A stretch of DNA of 64,000 bases from Psychrobacter coccoides (GTDB taxonomy: Bacteria > Pseudomonadota > Gammaproteobacteria > Pseudomonadales > Moraxellaceae): the NCBI RefSeq assembly GCF_017498085.1, contig NZ_JAGBKM010000012.1, positions 1-64,000 on the forward strand, read 5' to 3'. A program made the position numbers and the translations under genes. The notes under the pieces are model-generated. The model was not told the origin of the DNA. It did not search any database and saw nothing but the letters and a program-made list of their open reading frames with translations. Position 1 is the stretch's first letter. Each line of letters opens with the position of its first letter. Of the stretch, positions 27,585 to 37,293 are shown piece after piece.

Positions 27585-28898
27585 TCACTTCCACCACTTA
27601 AACCTTTTTTTCAGGCTTTTATTAGAGTAGGGGCTAGGATAATTATTTGTCATTCCAAGATTAGTCTCATAGTACTTCCACATTTTCTGAGTATCATATA
27701 AGTCATATTCAATGAGTGTTTCATAAAGTAAGTGCTGGAAGAAGCTATCATTAATGAAAGGTATGGTTAAAGTAGTAGAGAAATAAGATAACTTATGATA
27801 TAAAGACTCTATTGCCTGATTATCGATAAAAGTAACATTGTTATATAACTCGATATAGTTATTCCAATTCTCTACAGATAGCTCTTTTTCTAGAAGAGAG
27901 TATATATTCTCAGTATCTTGAGAGGAGTGAGTTTCAAGCTGCCTTAATATCCTTTCATTTTCTATGGGTGTTAGTCCTTTACCTGTAAAGTTATAGTTTT
28001 TTAAGTACTGGAAGTTTTCTGTAGTCACTAGCCCAATTAGCCTTCCATCTATAGATATAATGCATACGGGTTTCTTACAAGCTAGGCCTTCTATAGCAAC
28101 ACGCCCCATTCCAGCGACTCCAGAATATTGTGGTATAAGTCTTGCTATATCTTTAACTTCTCCTAAAAAATTAACTTTTACTTTTAAGTTCAAAGACTTT
28201 ATAAGTTTTTCCAATTTGCTTTTTTCACCTCCTCCAGCAATATCTACTTCATTTATATGACATTGCTCAGCAGCTTCTAGAAACCTTAGTATAGAGGGAA
28301 ATTTTTCTGGACTAATACGGTTGATAATTAACCATGCAGGCTTACAATCAGAAAATTGGTGTTGATATTTATTTAAGTTGATAAGGTTAGGGATGACAGT
28401 TTTCTTACAACTAATTGAGGGTGTAATGCTTTTAAATGTTTCAGATACAGATATGGATAAAGAAAAGCTCTTACTAGCAAGATGCTGGATTAGTATTCGT
28501 TCTACAGGGGTACGGTATATATCTAATATTCCATGAATTGTGGAGATGACAGGTATTCTACATATTTGAGCAGCCATTATTGCAGCACAAGCAAATACAT
28601 CAAGCATATGAATGCTTAAGGTGTGAATATCTTCATCTTTAATTATAAAAGATATCTGATTTACTAAGTTAATGAATTCAACAGCTACAGAAGTATCACC
28701 CAAACCTAGAGTAATTGTTTTATCTATCGGAAGCAACCTACCGATTTCAGGATTGAATTTCTGTTTAGGCACTAAAACATATATTTTATAATCATTCTTT
28801 TTTAAGTAGCTAAACTCATCTATCAAACGAGTTTCAATGCCACCAATGGAGTCAAGGCGATGGTTAGCGAAAAGTATTTTTCTCTGAGTTGTCCACAT
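27585..28898 (-). CDS. GT4-type glycosyltransferase
   Basis: A 437-residue protein with a GT-B fold of the GT4 type. The N-terminal half has FANHRLDSIGGIETRLIDEF, the usual donor/acceptor loop after strand 1. The C-terminal half has AWLIINRISPEKF, then VNFLGEVKDIARLIPQYSGVAGMG and VAIEGLACKKPVCI. The last matches the EX7E-type donor-site motif in reduced form. AAGGATACAT precedes the ATG at 28898; the open frame runs back to a TTG at 28931. It is AT-rich compared with ilvE and aspS. Sugar and linkage cannot be read from sequence. Confidence 0.78.
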   Translation of the reverse strand: MWTTQRKILFANHRLDSIGGIETRLIDEFSYLKKNDYKIYVLVPKQKFNPEIGRLLPIDKTITLGLGDTSVAVEFINLVNQISFIIKDEDIHTLSIHMLDVFACAAIMAAQICRIPVISTIHGILDIYRTPVERILIQHLASKSFSLSISVSETFKSITPSISCKKTVIPNLINLNKYQHQFSDCKPAWLIINRISPEKFPSILRFLEAAEQCHINEVDIAGGGEKSKLEKLIKSLNLKVKVNFLGEVKDIARLIPQYSGVAGMGRVAIEGLACKKPVCIISIDGRLIGLVTTENFQYLKNYNFTGKGLTPIENERILRQLETHSSQDTENIYSLLEKELSVENWNNYIELYNNVTFIDNQAIESLYHKLSYFSTTLTIPFINDSFFQHLLYETLIEYDLYDTQKMWKYYETNLGMTNNYPSPYSNKSLKKRFKWWK

Positions 28899-29087
28899 AT
28901 GTATCCTTAAATAGTGTATAGTATACGACAAAACTTAGTATATATGTAATAATTGTAACTATAATACATCTTTAAAGTAGCTAAATTGTAATAATTGAGG
29001 AGGATTACAGTTTATTAAAAACAAGAGAAGGGTTTGATATAGTTTGAAATTATTATGCAAAATGTATTATTAAGGTGTTGTCATAAA

Positions 29088-29897
29088 ATGAAAGTATATG
29101 TCGTTAGTTTAAAAAATCAACTTGATAGAAGAGCTCATATTGAAAAACAGTTTCAACAGTTAGGTCTAGAGTATAATTTTTTTGATGCTGTTTCTAAAGA
29201 TGACGCACTTCAAACTTATAAAAATCTATCTTTAAACTTCGTTCCCGATTCGATAACTCTTGGCGAATTAGGGTGTTTCATGAGTCATGTAAGTTTATGG
29301 CAGATGATGATAGATAAAGAATTACCATACTTAGTAATTTTTGAGGATGATGTTGTACTAAGCGCAAGGATAAATGATATCTTACCAAAGTTAGACATAT
29401 TAACTCAGCAATACGATGTGATTAAACTTGAAACAATGCAAACTCCTACTGAGTTAGGTAGGAAGGTCGTGATTGACGACGATTTGTATATATGTTCTCT
29501 TTTAAGTGAGCACATGGGTACAGCAGCATATGTTATTTCTAACGAGTGCGCTGTGCTTATGATGAATAAATTATCATTAACCAGTATTGATAAGCCTATT
29601 GATCATTTTTTATTTAAAGATTGGCTAAAGAACTTTTCAAACCATCAGGTTTTTCCTGCTGTTGCTATACAAGATGATTTATTGCATTCCAAAGAAACTA
29701 CGTTAGTAAGTAATTTAGAAAAAGAAAGAAAACAACGAATGAGAAAAAACACTTATCCTTTAATAAGGAGAAGGAAGTTTCAGCGTGAATTGGGCCGTTT
29801 ATTCATACAGCTATCGCCAAGCTATTGGTTTCAGAAATATAACCTTAAATCTAGAACTAAAGGATATTGTATTATTCCTTTTGAAGGAAAGGTATGA
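29088..29897 (+). CDS. GT25-family LOS glycosyltransferase (1)
   Basis: A 269-residue member of family GT25, the LOS beta-galactosyltransferase group (Lgt/LpsA-like). It opens KVYVVSLKNQLDRRAHIEKQ, which is typical of the family. ITLGELGCFMSHVSLWQMMI near residue 58 and the metal-binding E-D-D at 86-88 in LVIFEDDVV follow. GTAAYVISNECA near 155 is the conserved acceptor-side region. I choose the ATG at 29088, after AAGG at a long spacing, because the extra eleven residues from 29055 do not fit the family start. It forms a four-base overlap with the next gene. Confidence 0.85.
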   Translation: MKVYVVSLKNQLDRRAHIEKQFQQLGLEYNFFDAVSKDDALQTYKNLSLNFVPDSITLGELGCFMSHVSLWQMMIDKELPYLVIFEDDVVLSARINDILPKLDILTQQYDVIKLETMQTPTELGRKVVIDDDLYICSLLSEHMGTAAYVISNECAVLMMNKLSLTSIDKPIDHFLFKDWLKNFSNHQVFPAVAIQDDLLHSKETTLVSNLEKERKQRMRKNTYPLIRRRKFQRELGRLFIQLSPSYWFQKYNLKSRTKGYCIIPFEGKV

Positions 29898-30724
29898 TAA
29901 ATATTTTCTATATTAATTTGGATGGTAGAGTAGATCGTCAACATAATATAATAGAACAGATGTTTGATTTAGGTTTAGTCGCACAGAGATTACCCGCTTC
30001 TGTTGGCAAAGATCTAACCATACAAGAAAAGTCTTTTGTTGAATATGACAAGTTTCTATGTTTAATGAAGCGTCCAATTACTGATGGCGAGATTGGGTGT
30101 GCTCTATCACATCGTAGAATTTGGCAATATATTTTAGACAACGATCTAGATTATGCATTGATTATGGAAGATGATGTAATTATTGATAAAAGATTGGTTA
30201 ATGTTATTAGAGATGAACAGAATTATCAGTCTTTTGATTTTATCAATCTCTCAACTACGACTCCGTATTCATATGATAATCAAGTAGCACGCAGTTTTAT
30301 AAATCAAGGTATTAATACTCGCCCTCAATGCTCAAAACTTTTAAATAAATGGAAGATGTTAGAGTGGCGTAACAAGTGGAGAATATACAAACTAAAGCCA
30401 ATATCTAATGAACTGGTAATATGTGAGTGTGATCCAGCACCAGCTCTAGGCAGTGGCTATATAATTTCAAAAAAAGCTGCATTTGAATTTTTACAATCGA
30501 GTAACCATTTATTCTATCCTATTGATTATGTTTGGAGGTTTGCTACTGGCGAGCTTAAGCAGGGTTTTATGTCAATACCGTTAATTGTTCAAACACAGCT
30601 TGACAGTGATATCTTTGGTAGAGAGAAAGAGTCTAAATTAGGTGTTAGACAGAGCATTCATCGGTTGTTTTTAAAACGTGCTAGACGTCACAGAATACGA
30701 GATGTCAAAAAGATGTATGGATAA
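29894..30724 (+). CDS. GT25-family LOS glycosyltransferase (2)
   Basis: A 276-residue GT25 enzyme, paralogous to the gene before it. INIFYINLDGRVDRQHNI opens the protein, DGEIGCALSHRRIWQYIL lies near residue 64, and the E-D-D motif is at 92-94 in ALIMEDDVI. Its ATG overlaps the previous stop as ATGA, so the two are probably translated together. The C-terminal 40 residues are strongly basic (KRARRHRIRDVKK), which would suit attachment to the inner face of the membrane. The acceptor is unknown. Confidence 0.85.
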   Translation: MINIFYINLDGRVDRQHNIIEQMFDLGLVAQRLPASVGKDLTIQEKSFVEYDKFLCLMKRPITDGEIGCALSHRRIWQYILDNDLDYALIMEDDVIIDKRLVNVIRDEQNYQSFDFINLSTTTPYSYDNQVARSFINQGINTRPQCSKLLNKWKMLEWRNKWRIYKLKPISNELVICECDPAPALGSGYIISKKAAFEFLQSSNHLFYPIDYVWRFATGELKQGFMSIPLIVQTQLDSDIFGREKESKLGVRQSIHRLFLKRARRHRIRDVKKMYG

Positions 30725-31826
30725 TAAATTCATGACTCATAATGATGATAAAAATATTGTATTAACTATCTTTAGCCTACAAGGCGGAGGAGCTGAACGC
30801 TTTGTATTGACGCTTGCTGAAGGTTTCAAACAGCTAGGCTACAAACCTCATATTGTTTGCTTCAAAAATCAAGTTGACTATGAAGTATCAGATATTCATT
30901 TGCATTTTTTATCTTATCAGTCTTATCGATGGATGCCTAAGTATATCCGAAATAAGGTGTTTGCTCGAGTGTTCGATAAATATGTAAAAAATAATATTAC
31001 TGATACACCTGCGCTTTTGATATCTAATTTATGGCAGGTGGATCAGGTCCTAGCATATAGTAAGTTGCCTAATAAGTTGTTTGTAATACATAACACCTTA
31101 TCTAAGGAAAAGAGTATCCATACCTATTTAACGAATGAAGCGCTACAAAACGTATATTCAAATCAGAACATTGTAGCAGTTAGTCAAGGTGTGAAGCAGG
31201 ACTTCGAAGGTATAGTCAAACAGATAAGCTCACTTACAGCTATTCATAACCCAATTGATAGAGAGTTTATTTTAAAATCTGCTAAGCAGTTGGATATACT
31301 ACACAAATTAATCATTCAGTATCCATTACTCAAGCAGGGTTATCTCATTCATGTCGGAAAGTTTAAAGCTCAAAAAAATCATATGGACTTGATAAAGGCT
31401 TATGCGAGGAGTCATCAGAGAAAACCATTGCTACTGGTAGGGCAGGGAGAGCTTAAACAAGAATGTGAAAACCTCTGCAGTGAGCTAGGTGTCACAGATA
31501 AGGTTATATTTTGTGGGTTTGAGCCGAATCCTTATCCTTTGATAGTTAATGCTGATGCGATGGTGCTTTCTTCAATTTATGAAGGGTTTGGCATTGTAAT
31601 AGCGGAAGCTTTGGCTTTAGGTGTGCCAGTTATAAGTACAGACTGTGAATCTGGACCAAGAGAGCTTCTTCCTGAGAGTAACCTAGTGAAGATAGGTGAT
31701 ATAGAGAGTTTATCTGCTAAATTGAATGAGATTAGTGAAAGTCCTGAAAGCTTTAGTAGTAGCTTTGACGTAGGTTTGCTACCTGATAGTGTTGCTCAAA
31801 AATATCTTCAGACTTTAGAATCCTAA
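30717..31826 (+). CDS. GT4-family glycosyltransferase
   Basis: A 369-residue GT-B glycosyltransferase. IFSLQGGGAERFVLTLAEGF in the N-terminus is the typical GT4 GGAE loop. YLIHVGKFKAQKNHMDLIKAY opens the C-terminal domain. SSIYEGFGIVIAEALALGVPVISTD holds the complete EX7E donor motif. Two ATGs compete. That at 30717 overlaps the previous gene by eight bases, and that at 30732 has GGA about ten bases upstream. It is the last of three plus-strand genes and is convergent with the next gene, 15 bases away. Confidence 0.88.
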   Translation: MDNKFMTHNDDKNIVLTIFSLQGGGAERFVLTLAEGFKQLGYKPHIVCFKNQVDYEVSDIHLHFLSYQSYRWMPKYIRNKVFARVFDKYVKNNITDTPALLISNLWQVDQVLAYSKLPNKLFVIHNTLSKEKSIHTYLTNEALQNVYSNQNIVAVSQGVKQDFEGIVKQISSLTAIHNPIDREFILKSAKQLDILHKLIIQYPLLKQGYLIHVGKFKAQKNHMDLIKAYARSHQRKPLLLVGQGELKQECENLCSELGVTDKVIFCGFEPNPYPLIVNADAMVLSSIYEGFGIVIAEALALGVPVISTDCESGPRELLPESNLVKIGDIESLSAKLNEISESPESFSSSFDVGLLPDSVAQKYLQTLES

Positions 31827-31841
31827 TGAAAAAAGAGTCAA

Positions 31842-32693
31842 TTAATTTTTAAGTAAATAAGATAAGTAGGCAAACTCATCTTCATTTGGTCTTATTTCAA
31901 TATAATTAGATTGACTAGAGTGGCGAGCTTGAATCAGCCCCATATCTACCTGAGCAGCTAAGCGCTTAGATTTAAATGTTAGCTTATCTGATAGGCTATT
32001 TGCCGTAGGTTTAGAATGGATGACTGTAGAAATATTGCTTTTGGCAACAGATGGTTGTTCAAGGCTGGACATTTTATAATGACTTGCCATATCCATTTGA
32101 ATAGCCAAAGCAGGCGCAGCTTGTAACTTTTTAAGAGTCTTAGTATGGCACAGAAGAGCATCAGCTAGTCCCGCACCCTTCTTGTCTACTTGATTAATCA
32201 GCTTCTTTGCTCCTGCTGGGGTTAGAAGATAAGCTGCTGCTCCTGTTTTATCTAGAAATAGAGTGTGCAGGCTAAAGTGTTCTGAGTCTAAGACACTTTG
32301 TTTAGTAACAAGCTTCTTTCTGCCTCTAGTTTCGAAAGTAATATGATCATAATCAAGAGACTGATTGTTTTCTAAGACTGCTAAGGCTTCAGGAAGGTGC
32401 TCAGACAGTAAGACATCGTCTTCTAAAACCAAAAACGCTTGCCCGCTATTAGCGATATGTTTCCAAACACGGTAATGGCTTAAAAAACAAGCCACTTCGG
32501 TACGTCTCAGTTTCCGTTGCCAGTCATTAGCCCACTTTTCATACGTAGCATCTGTTAAGTCATCTACAGATGTTGCTGCGTGACGATGATAGTTGATCTT
32601 AAGATGGCTTAATTGTTTTTCCTGAAAGCACCAGCGTTCTGCTGCGCTATTTAAGTTAATGACTAACGCTGTTATATTTGATTGATTTGACAT
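31842..32693 (-). CDS. GT25-family LOS glycosyltransferase (3)
   Basis: A 283-residue GT25 enzyme, the third in the locus. ITALVINLNSAAERWCFQEKQ opens it and RRTEVACFLSHYRVWKHIA lies near residue 64. E-D-D is at 91-93 in FLVLEDDVL, and GAAAYLLTPAGAKKLI gives the acceptor region. The C-terminal 80 residues have no family signature. The start at 32693 is inside the stop region of the gene upstream, a six-base overlap, so the two are coupled. Confidence 0.85.
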   Translation of the reverse strand: MSNQSNITALVINLNSAAERWCFQEKQLSHLKINYHRHAATSVDDLTDATYEKWANDWQRKLRRTEVACFLSHYRVWKHIANSGQAFLVLEDDVLLSEHLPEALAVLENNQSLDYDHITFETRGRKKLVTKQSVLDSEHFSLHTLFLDKTGAAAYLLTPAGAKKLINQVDKKGAGLADALLCHTKTLKKLQAAPALAIQMDMASHYKMSSLEQPSVAKSNISTVIHSKPTANSLSDKLTFKSKRLAAQVDMGLIQARHSSQSNYIEIRPNEDEFAYLSYLLKN

Positions 32694-32698
32694 TGATT

Positions 32699-33448
32699 TT
32701 ATTCCGTCCACCAAGCAGTTTTATCCCGAGTATGCAAAGCACGAAATCGAGAATACACAGTATCAGCATTAGGTTTTTGGACTCGTTCAAATATTTCGAT
32801 GAGTAACCCCCCTAAAGGGTGAGACTGTGTTAATTTATCTAACCGCCAGCGCATATTACGTAAGGTATCATCTGTGCCCACAGCAAATCCTGCAATACCG
32901 TCAAACAAAGCAAGTCTTTCATTTTGCAAGGAGCTGTAGCGTGAATCATCGGCTTTAGCATTCTCAGTTGCCGTTAAATAGCGCTCACTTTCTTGCATTT
33001 TAATGGTATTAACTAAAATAACCGCATTCATCAATAGAGATTTTAAGTAATCATCGTCACTGTGATCGATAAAGGTATCGCAAGCTGAGATTAGCCAACG
33101 GGTATTGAGTTTTTGTATTAGAAATTCTTTATGCTCATACCATAACTGTTCAAATTTTTTAAATTCTTCGTCAACTTTAAAACCACGACGTATCAGTACA
33201 ATCAAAGTTGCATGATAATATTCAAGCTCTGAATGACCAACAAACTCACGTTTTAGATTAGCAAGATGTGTTTGTAAGTCCTTATCAGAGCCATAGGTAT
33301 ATTCAAGTTTGTCACCATCAATAATGCTATCACGTAACTTATCCCAGTTTAATTGATCAAGCCTATTTGCAATATCAGCTGCCCCCAAACGTTTGCGATG
33401 TTGATTTAAAGATAAGAAACTGGCGAGTTTAGATCTAGGTGCTTTCAT
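32699..33448 (-). CDS. Unrecognised protein inside the LOS locus
   Basis: A 249-residue protein I do not recognise. It is largely helical, charged and soluble, with no signal peptide or membrane segment. It begins MKAPRSKLASFLSLNQHRKR and contains repeated short helices with acidic and aromatic residues (EFVGHSELEYYHATLIVLIRRGF; EFKKFEQLWYEHKEFLIQ). The ATG at 33448 overlaps the upstream stop as ATGA, and GAGGAG sits eight bases before it. That places it firmly in a unit with the GT-A-like transferase upstream and the GT25 downstream. An accessory or partner protein of those transferases is a reasonable guess only. Confidence 0.7.
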   Translation of the reverse strand: MKAPRSKLASFLSLNQHRKRLGAADIANRLDQLNWDKLRDSIIDGDKLEYTYGSDKDLQTHLANLKREFVGHSELEYYHATLIVLIRRGFKVDEEFKKFEQLWYEHKEFLIQKLNTRWLISACDTFIDHSDDDYLKSLLMNAVILVNTIKMQESERYLTATENAKADDSRYSSLQNERLALFDGIAGFAVGTDDTLRNMRWRLDKLTQSHPLGGLLIEIFERVQKPNADTVYSRFRALHTRDKTAWWTE

Positions 33449-34248
33449 TGCCAATGCTCCTCAAGCCAAGGACTCGGCTTCACATGGCGATACCACTTGC
33501 CGCCACCGCCTTTGATCGCATCGGGCGGATTAATCTCACCATGGAAGATGACGATTTTTGCGCCCTCAGGTAGCATCGGGGCACGTACCAGATTAAATGG
33601 AATAGGGGCAATGCATTGATACTTAAAGCTCACGCACCATCTTTTATCCCAATACTCTAGATGATGATGCTCACGCAAGTAGTTAGACAGATAAGCTTGC
33701 TCATGACGCACCTGCGTGCGAATGCTATCAAAGTTACGTTCGAAGTTTGATAATAGGTCAGGGTAGGTGTTTTGTCCAACTTTAAAGCGATAGACTGAGC
33801 TGTTACCAATCATCCGCCAAGGCTTTTTCCAGTCGCGAATGATGACCACACTATCGTCATGCTTAGCTTCATAGGCGAAAAACTCATCTATATTGTCAAC
33901 GATAACGATATCAATATCCAAAAACAGTGCTACCCCTTTAAGGTCATACAGCTCAGGCTTGAAGGTGGTGAGTTTTTTCCAGCCACGTTCAGGGCCCGCT
34001 GGCAGATCCATTTCAGGAATCGGATAACAGGTCACGGCAGGGTCAATACCTGTGCTGTCATCAGTCAGACAAACCATCTGAAAGTCTAATGTCAGATGGC
34101 GGCTGACCATATTATACAGTCGATTGACGTATTCAGGACCGTATTTATCACCCCATTTCATACAGATGATATAGCGCTGCTCAGGTGTGCTAGCGTCTGT
34201 AGATGTTTCTTGCTCTGCCACTAGAGGTTTAGTTGGGTCAATGGTCAT
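33445..34248 (-). CDS. Putative GT-A fold glycosyltransferase
   Basis: A 267-residue protein with features of a nucleotide-sugar transferase. D111-x-D113 in ALFLDIDIVIVDN is a DxD metal-binding motif in the usual place after GWKKLTTFKPELYDL. IVIFHGEINPPDAI near the C-terminus resembles the late His-Gly segment of GT8-like enzymes. The N-terminal 20 residues are polar and unlike the rest. It begins a minus-strand unit of three overlapping genes. The family number is uncertain; donor and acceptor are unknown. Confidence 0.72.
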   Translation of the reverse strand: MTIDPTKPLVAEQETSTDASTPEQRYIICMKWGDKYGPEYVNRLYNMVSRHLTLDFQMVCLTDDSTGIDPAVTCYPIPEMDLPAGPERGWKKLTTFKPELYDLKGVALFLDIDIVIVDNIDEFFAYEAKHDDSVVIIRDWKKPWRMIGNSSVYRFKVGQNTYPDLLSNFERNFDSIRTQVRHEQAYLSNYLREHHHLEYWDKRWCVSFKYQCIAPIPFNLVRAPMLPEGAKIVIFHGEINPPDAIKGGGGKWYRHVKPSPWLEEHWQ

Positions 34249-34337
34249 AATAGACTCTTATTGATATCAAAGAAGGACAAATAGAATGGTACTGATTTTA
34301 GCATAAACCTTATTTACTGTACGTCTAAGTCTTCGTA

Positions 34338-35318
34338 TTAGCTGTCTTTGCTGCTTTTGCTAAGATTCGTTGAGCTGTCATTGTTAGCTTGCTCATTACG
34401 ATTGTTATTATTGTGATGAGCGTGAATAAAGTCAGCTAGAGCAGTCTCATCCACGCGATAAGGGTCTTCTATGATGGGTACATGCTTAAAGCGCCTGTAG
34501 CCCCACATGTAATGGTCAAAGCTGTCATAGATCATACTTTCCATCGCTTGATTGAGTGCATGAGCAGCAGTAGCTGCGTTACGGTCATATAGTGCTGGAT
34601 CATCAAGCTTATAACAGTGAATATCAAATCCCCGCCCGTCGTCACGGCGAATGCAGGACAGTCCTACCAAAGCACATTTGGTTTTACTGGCGAGCTTTGA
34701 GGCCAGTGTACTGGACAAGGTCTCAATACCAAAAAACGGTACCACCACGCCGCCTGACGGCTCAGGGACATGATCGGGTAGGATGATACTAAAGCCACCT
34801 TGTTTAAGGGTCTTAAATATTGCTTTGACACCACTGGCATCGGTCGGTACTAAGGTAGCATTAAGCCGTGCGCGCCCTTGCAACACAAACTCATTGGTGA
34901 TATTACCCTTAACGGGTTTATACATGATAGTTGGTGCGCCAAACTGATTCAGCCAAGCGTTCATCATCTCCCATGTGCCTAAGTGCGGTACGATAGCCAG
35001 CATACCATTTGGGTTGTCTAAGCCTTCCATTAAGATATCTTTGTTATGGACCTCTCGGATTTGCTTAATGCTCCACTCAGGAGACATGGCCCAGCTTTTT
35101 ACCGACTCGACGCTGCTAAGACATTGATTAAGCACAATATTCTTAGTCAGTTTTTGTTTTTTAGAAGCAGATAATGTGGGAGCAACCAAGGATAAATTGA
35201 TCTTGATCGCTCGGGTCAGGCTGGCATTAGGCATGCGCATGATGAGGTAAGCGACAAAACGTGCCAGTGCCTGTAATACAGACAGTGGCACGTATTTGAA
35301 AACTTGATAAGGGTTCAT
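34338..35318 (-). CDS. Lipid A biosynthesis acyltransferase-like protein
   Basis: A 326-residue member of the LpxL/LpxM (HtrB/MsbB) family, inner-membrane enzymes that transfer a secondary acyl chain to lipid A. The catalytic H(X4)E motif is H112 to E117 in PHLGTWE. An N-terminal hydrophobic segment at about 8-28 provides the membrane anchor. IILPDHVPEPSGGVVVPFFG is the typical second motif. The last 30 residues are Asn/Ser-rich and lack family similarity. It lies between aspS and the glycosyltransferases on the same strand. Whether it is LpxL, LpxM or another member cannot be said. Confidence 0.85.
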   Translation of the reverse strand: MNPYQVFKYVPLSVLQALARFVAYLIMRMPNASLTRAIKINLSLVAPTLSASKKQKLTKNIVLNQCLSSVESVKSWAMSPEWSIKQIREVHNKDILMEGLDNPNGMLAIVPHLGTWEMMNAWLNQFGAPTIMYKPVKGNITNEFVLQGRARLNATLVPTDASGVKAIFKTLKQGGFSIILPDHVPEPSGGVVVPFFGIETLSSTLASKLASKTKCALVGLSCIRRDDGRGFDIHCYKLDDPALYDRNAATAAHALNQAMESMIYDSFDHYMWGYRRFKHVPIIEDPYRVDETALADFIHAHHNNNNRNEQANNDSSTNLSKSSKDS

Positions 35319-35342
35319 AGCTTTTCACGTCGCAGCAGCTGA

Positions 35343-35369
35343 CCTTGCCGCTTTTTAAAAGCGGCAAGG
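35343..35369. repeat. Perfect 13-base palindrome before the acyltransferase gene
   Basis: CCTTGCCGCTTTT and AAAAGCGGCAAGG are perfect complements with one base between, 25 bases from the ATG of the acyltransferase gene. There is no T run on either side, so it is a weak candidate terminator, attenuator or protein-binding site. Confidence 0.6.
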
Positions 35370-35421
35370 CTGCACAGTAAAAGACAACGCTGTAAAAACA
35401 AACCATTCATTATGTGGCCTA

Positions 35422-37260
35422 TTATTGGGTAGGCTTATCAGTAGGTTGTGCTTTTTCTCTCACACGGATACCAAGATCACGCAGCTGCTTACTATCAACC
35501 GGTGCTGGTGCTTGTGTCAGCGGGCAGTCAGCAGTTTTGGTTTTAGGGAAGGCAATAACATCACGAATAGAGCTTGCGCCTACCATCAGCATGATCAGAC
35601 GATCCAAACCAAATGCCAAACCACCGTGCGGCGGTGCACCGAACTTTAGGGCGTCGAGTAAGAAGCTAAACTTGTCTTCTGCTTCTTGCTCATCAATACC
35701 AAGTGCCTCAAATACGGCTTGCTGCATCTCAAGCGTGTTGATACGTAAGCTACCACCACCGATTTCAGTACCATTTAACACCATATCATAAGCGATCGAG
35801 AGCGCAGATTCTGGGTTGTTTTTTAGCTCATCTACTGAACCTTTAGGCTTGGTAAATGGGTGGTGCATAGAGGTCCAATGACCATCGTCAGTTTGTTCAA
35901 ACATTGGGAAGTCAGTGACCCAAAGCGGTGCCCAGTCACAAGTGGTCATGTTAAGATCTAGGCCAATCTTCACCCGTAGTGCGCCCATGGCGTCATTGAC
36001 GATACTGGCTTTGTCAGCACCAAAGAAGATAATGTCGCCGTCTTGTGCGTCAGTGCGCTCGACTAGGCTGGCTAACACCTCGTCAGTCATGTTTTTGATG
36101 ATGGGTGATTGTAGGCCAGAGTCTTTATCGACGCCATTGTTGATCAAGCTTACATCATTGACTTTGATATACGCCAAGCCACGTGCGCCATAGATACCGA
36201 CGTATTTGGTGTAGTCATCGATTTGTCTACGAGTCAGAGCGGCACCATTAGGAATGCGCAGCGCCACCACACGTCCTTTAGGATCGTTAGCAGGGCCAGC
36301 AAATACTTTAAAGTCGACCTCTTGCATAAGGTCAGCAACGTCGATCAACTTTAAAGGGATGCGTAAATCAGGCTTGTCTGAAGCATAGTCACGCATGGCA
36401 TCACTATACGTCATGCGTGGAAAGTCATCCAGCTCTACATCCATCATGGTTTTGAATAAGTGCTTGATGAGACCTTCGTTGATATTCATGATCTCTTCTT
36501 CATTTAAGAAAGAGGTCTCAATATCGACTTGGGTAAATTCTGGTTGACGATCCGCACGTAAGTCTTCATCACGGAAGCACTTAGCAATCTGATAGTAACG
36601 ATCGAAACCAGACACCATCAATAGCTGCTTAAATAGCTGTGGTGATTGCGGTAGAGCAAAAAAGTTGCCAGGACGGGTACGAGAAGGCACCAGATAGTCA
36701 CGAGCGCCTTCAGGCGTAGCACGAGTCAAGATAGGTGTTTCAACGTCTAAGAAACCATGATCGTCTAAATAGCGACGAATGGCTGAGGTGGCCTTGGCAC
36801 GGAACACCATACGCTCTTGCATCTGTGGACGGCGCATATCGAGATAACGATACTTTAGGCGCAGATCTTCTGATACGGTGGTGTTTTCGTCATTTAGTGG
36901 GAAAGGCGGAGTTTCAGACTTAGCCAACACGTCAATCTCTTTACCCAAAAGCTCGATTTGACCACTGGTCATATTTGGGTTTTCAGTGCCTTCATAACGA
37001 CGACGCACACGGCCAGTGATCTTGAGCACATATTCAGGACGAGCAGCATCGGCAGTGGCAAAGGCTTCTGGTGTATCGGGGTCAATGACGACTTGCAGAA
37101 TGCCCGCACGATCACGCATATCTAAAAAAATCACCCCACCATGATCGCGGCGACGATGTACCCAACCTACGATAGTGATGGTTTGATCGATAAAGCTCTC
37201 GGTTACGGCTCCGCAGTATTCATCTCGGTAGGAGCCATGCGTCATAGTACTTTGCGTCAT
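35422..37260 (-). CDS. aspS: Aspartyl-tRNA synthetase
   Basis: AspRS charges tRNA-Asp; it is a class IIb synthetase with an N-terminal OB-fold anticodon-binding domain. From the ATG at 37260 it has 612 residues, against 590 in E. coli. [19 protein letters not shown] is the OB-fold, and [20 protein letters not shown] is motif 1. [20 protein letters not shown] is motif 2 and [13 protein letters not shown] is motif 3. The GAD insertion domain lies between. The frame is open 48 codons upstream into repeat copy C, without support. A second ATG five codons in is also possible. It flanks the LOS locus on the right. Confidence 0.96.
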   Translation of the reverse strand: MTQSTMTHGSYRDEYCGAVTESFIDQTITIVGWVHRRRDHGGVIFLDMRDRAGILQVVIDPDTPEAFATADAARPEYVLKITGRVRRRYEGTENPNMTSGQIELLGKEIDVLAKSETPPFPLNDENTTVSEDLRLKYRYLDMRRPQMQERMVFRAKATSAIRRYLDDHGFLDVETPILTRATPEGARDYLVPSRTRPGNFFALPQSPQLFKQLLMVSGFDRYYQIAKCFRDEDLRADRQPEFTQVDIETSFLNEEEIMNINEGLIKHLFKTMMDVELDDFPRMTYSDAMRDYASDKPDLRIPLKLIDVADLMQEVDFKVFAGPANDPKGRVVALRIPNGAALTRRQIDDYTKYVGIYGARGLAYIKVNDVSLINNGVDKDSGLQSPIIKNMTDEVLASLVERTDAQDGDIIFFGADKASIVNDAMGALRVKIGLDLNMTTCDWAPLWVTDFPMFEQTDDGHWTSMHHPFTKPKGSVDELKNNPESALSIAYDMVLNGTEIGGGSLRINTLEMQQAVFEALGIDEQEAEDKFSFLLDALKFGAPPHGGLAFGLDRLIMLMVGASSIRDVIAFPKTKTADCPLTQAPAPVDSKQLRDLGIRVREKAQPTDKPTQ

Positions 37261-37293
37261 AATATTAGTTATCCAGTTGTCAGCCCAGTTTAG

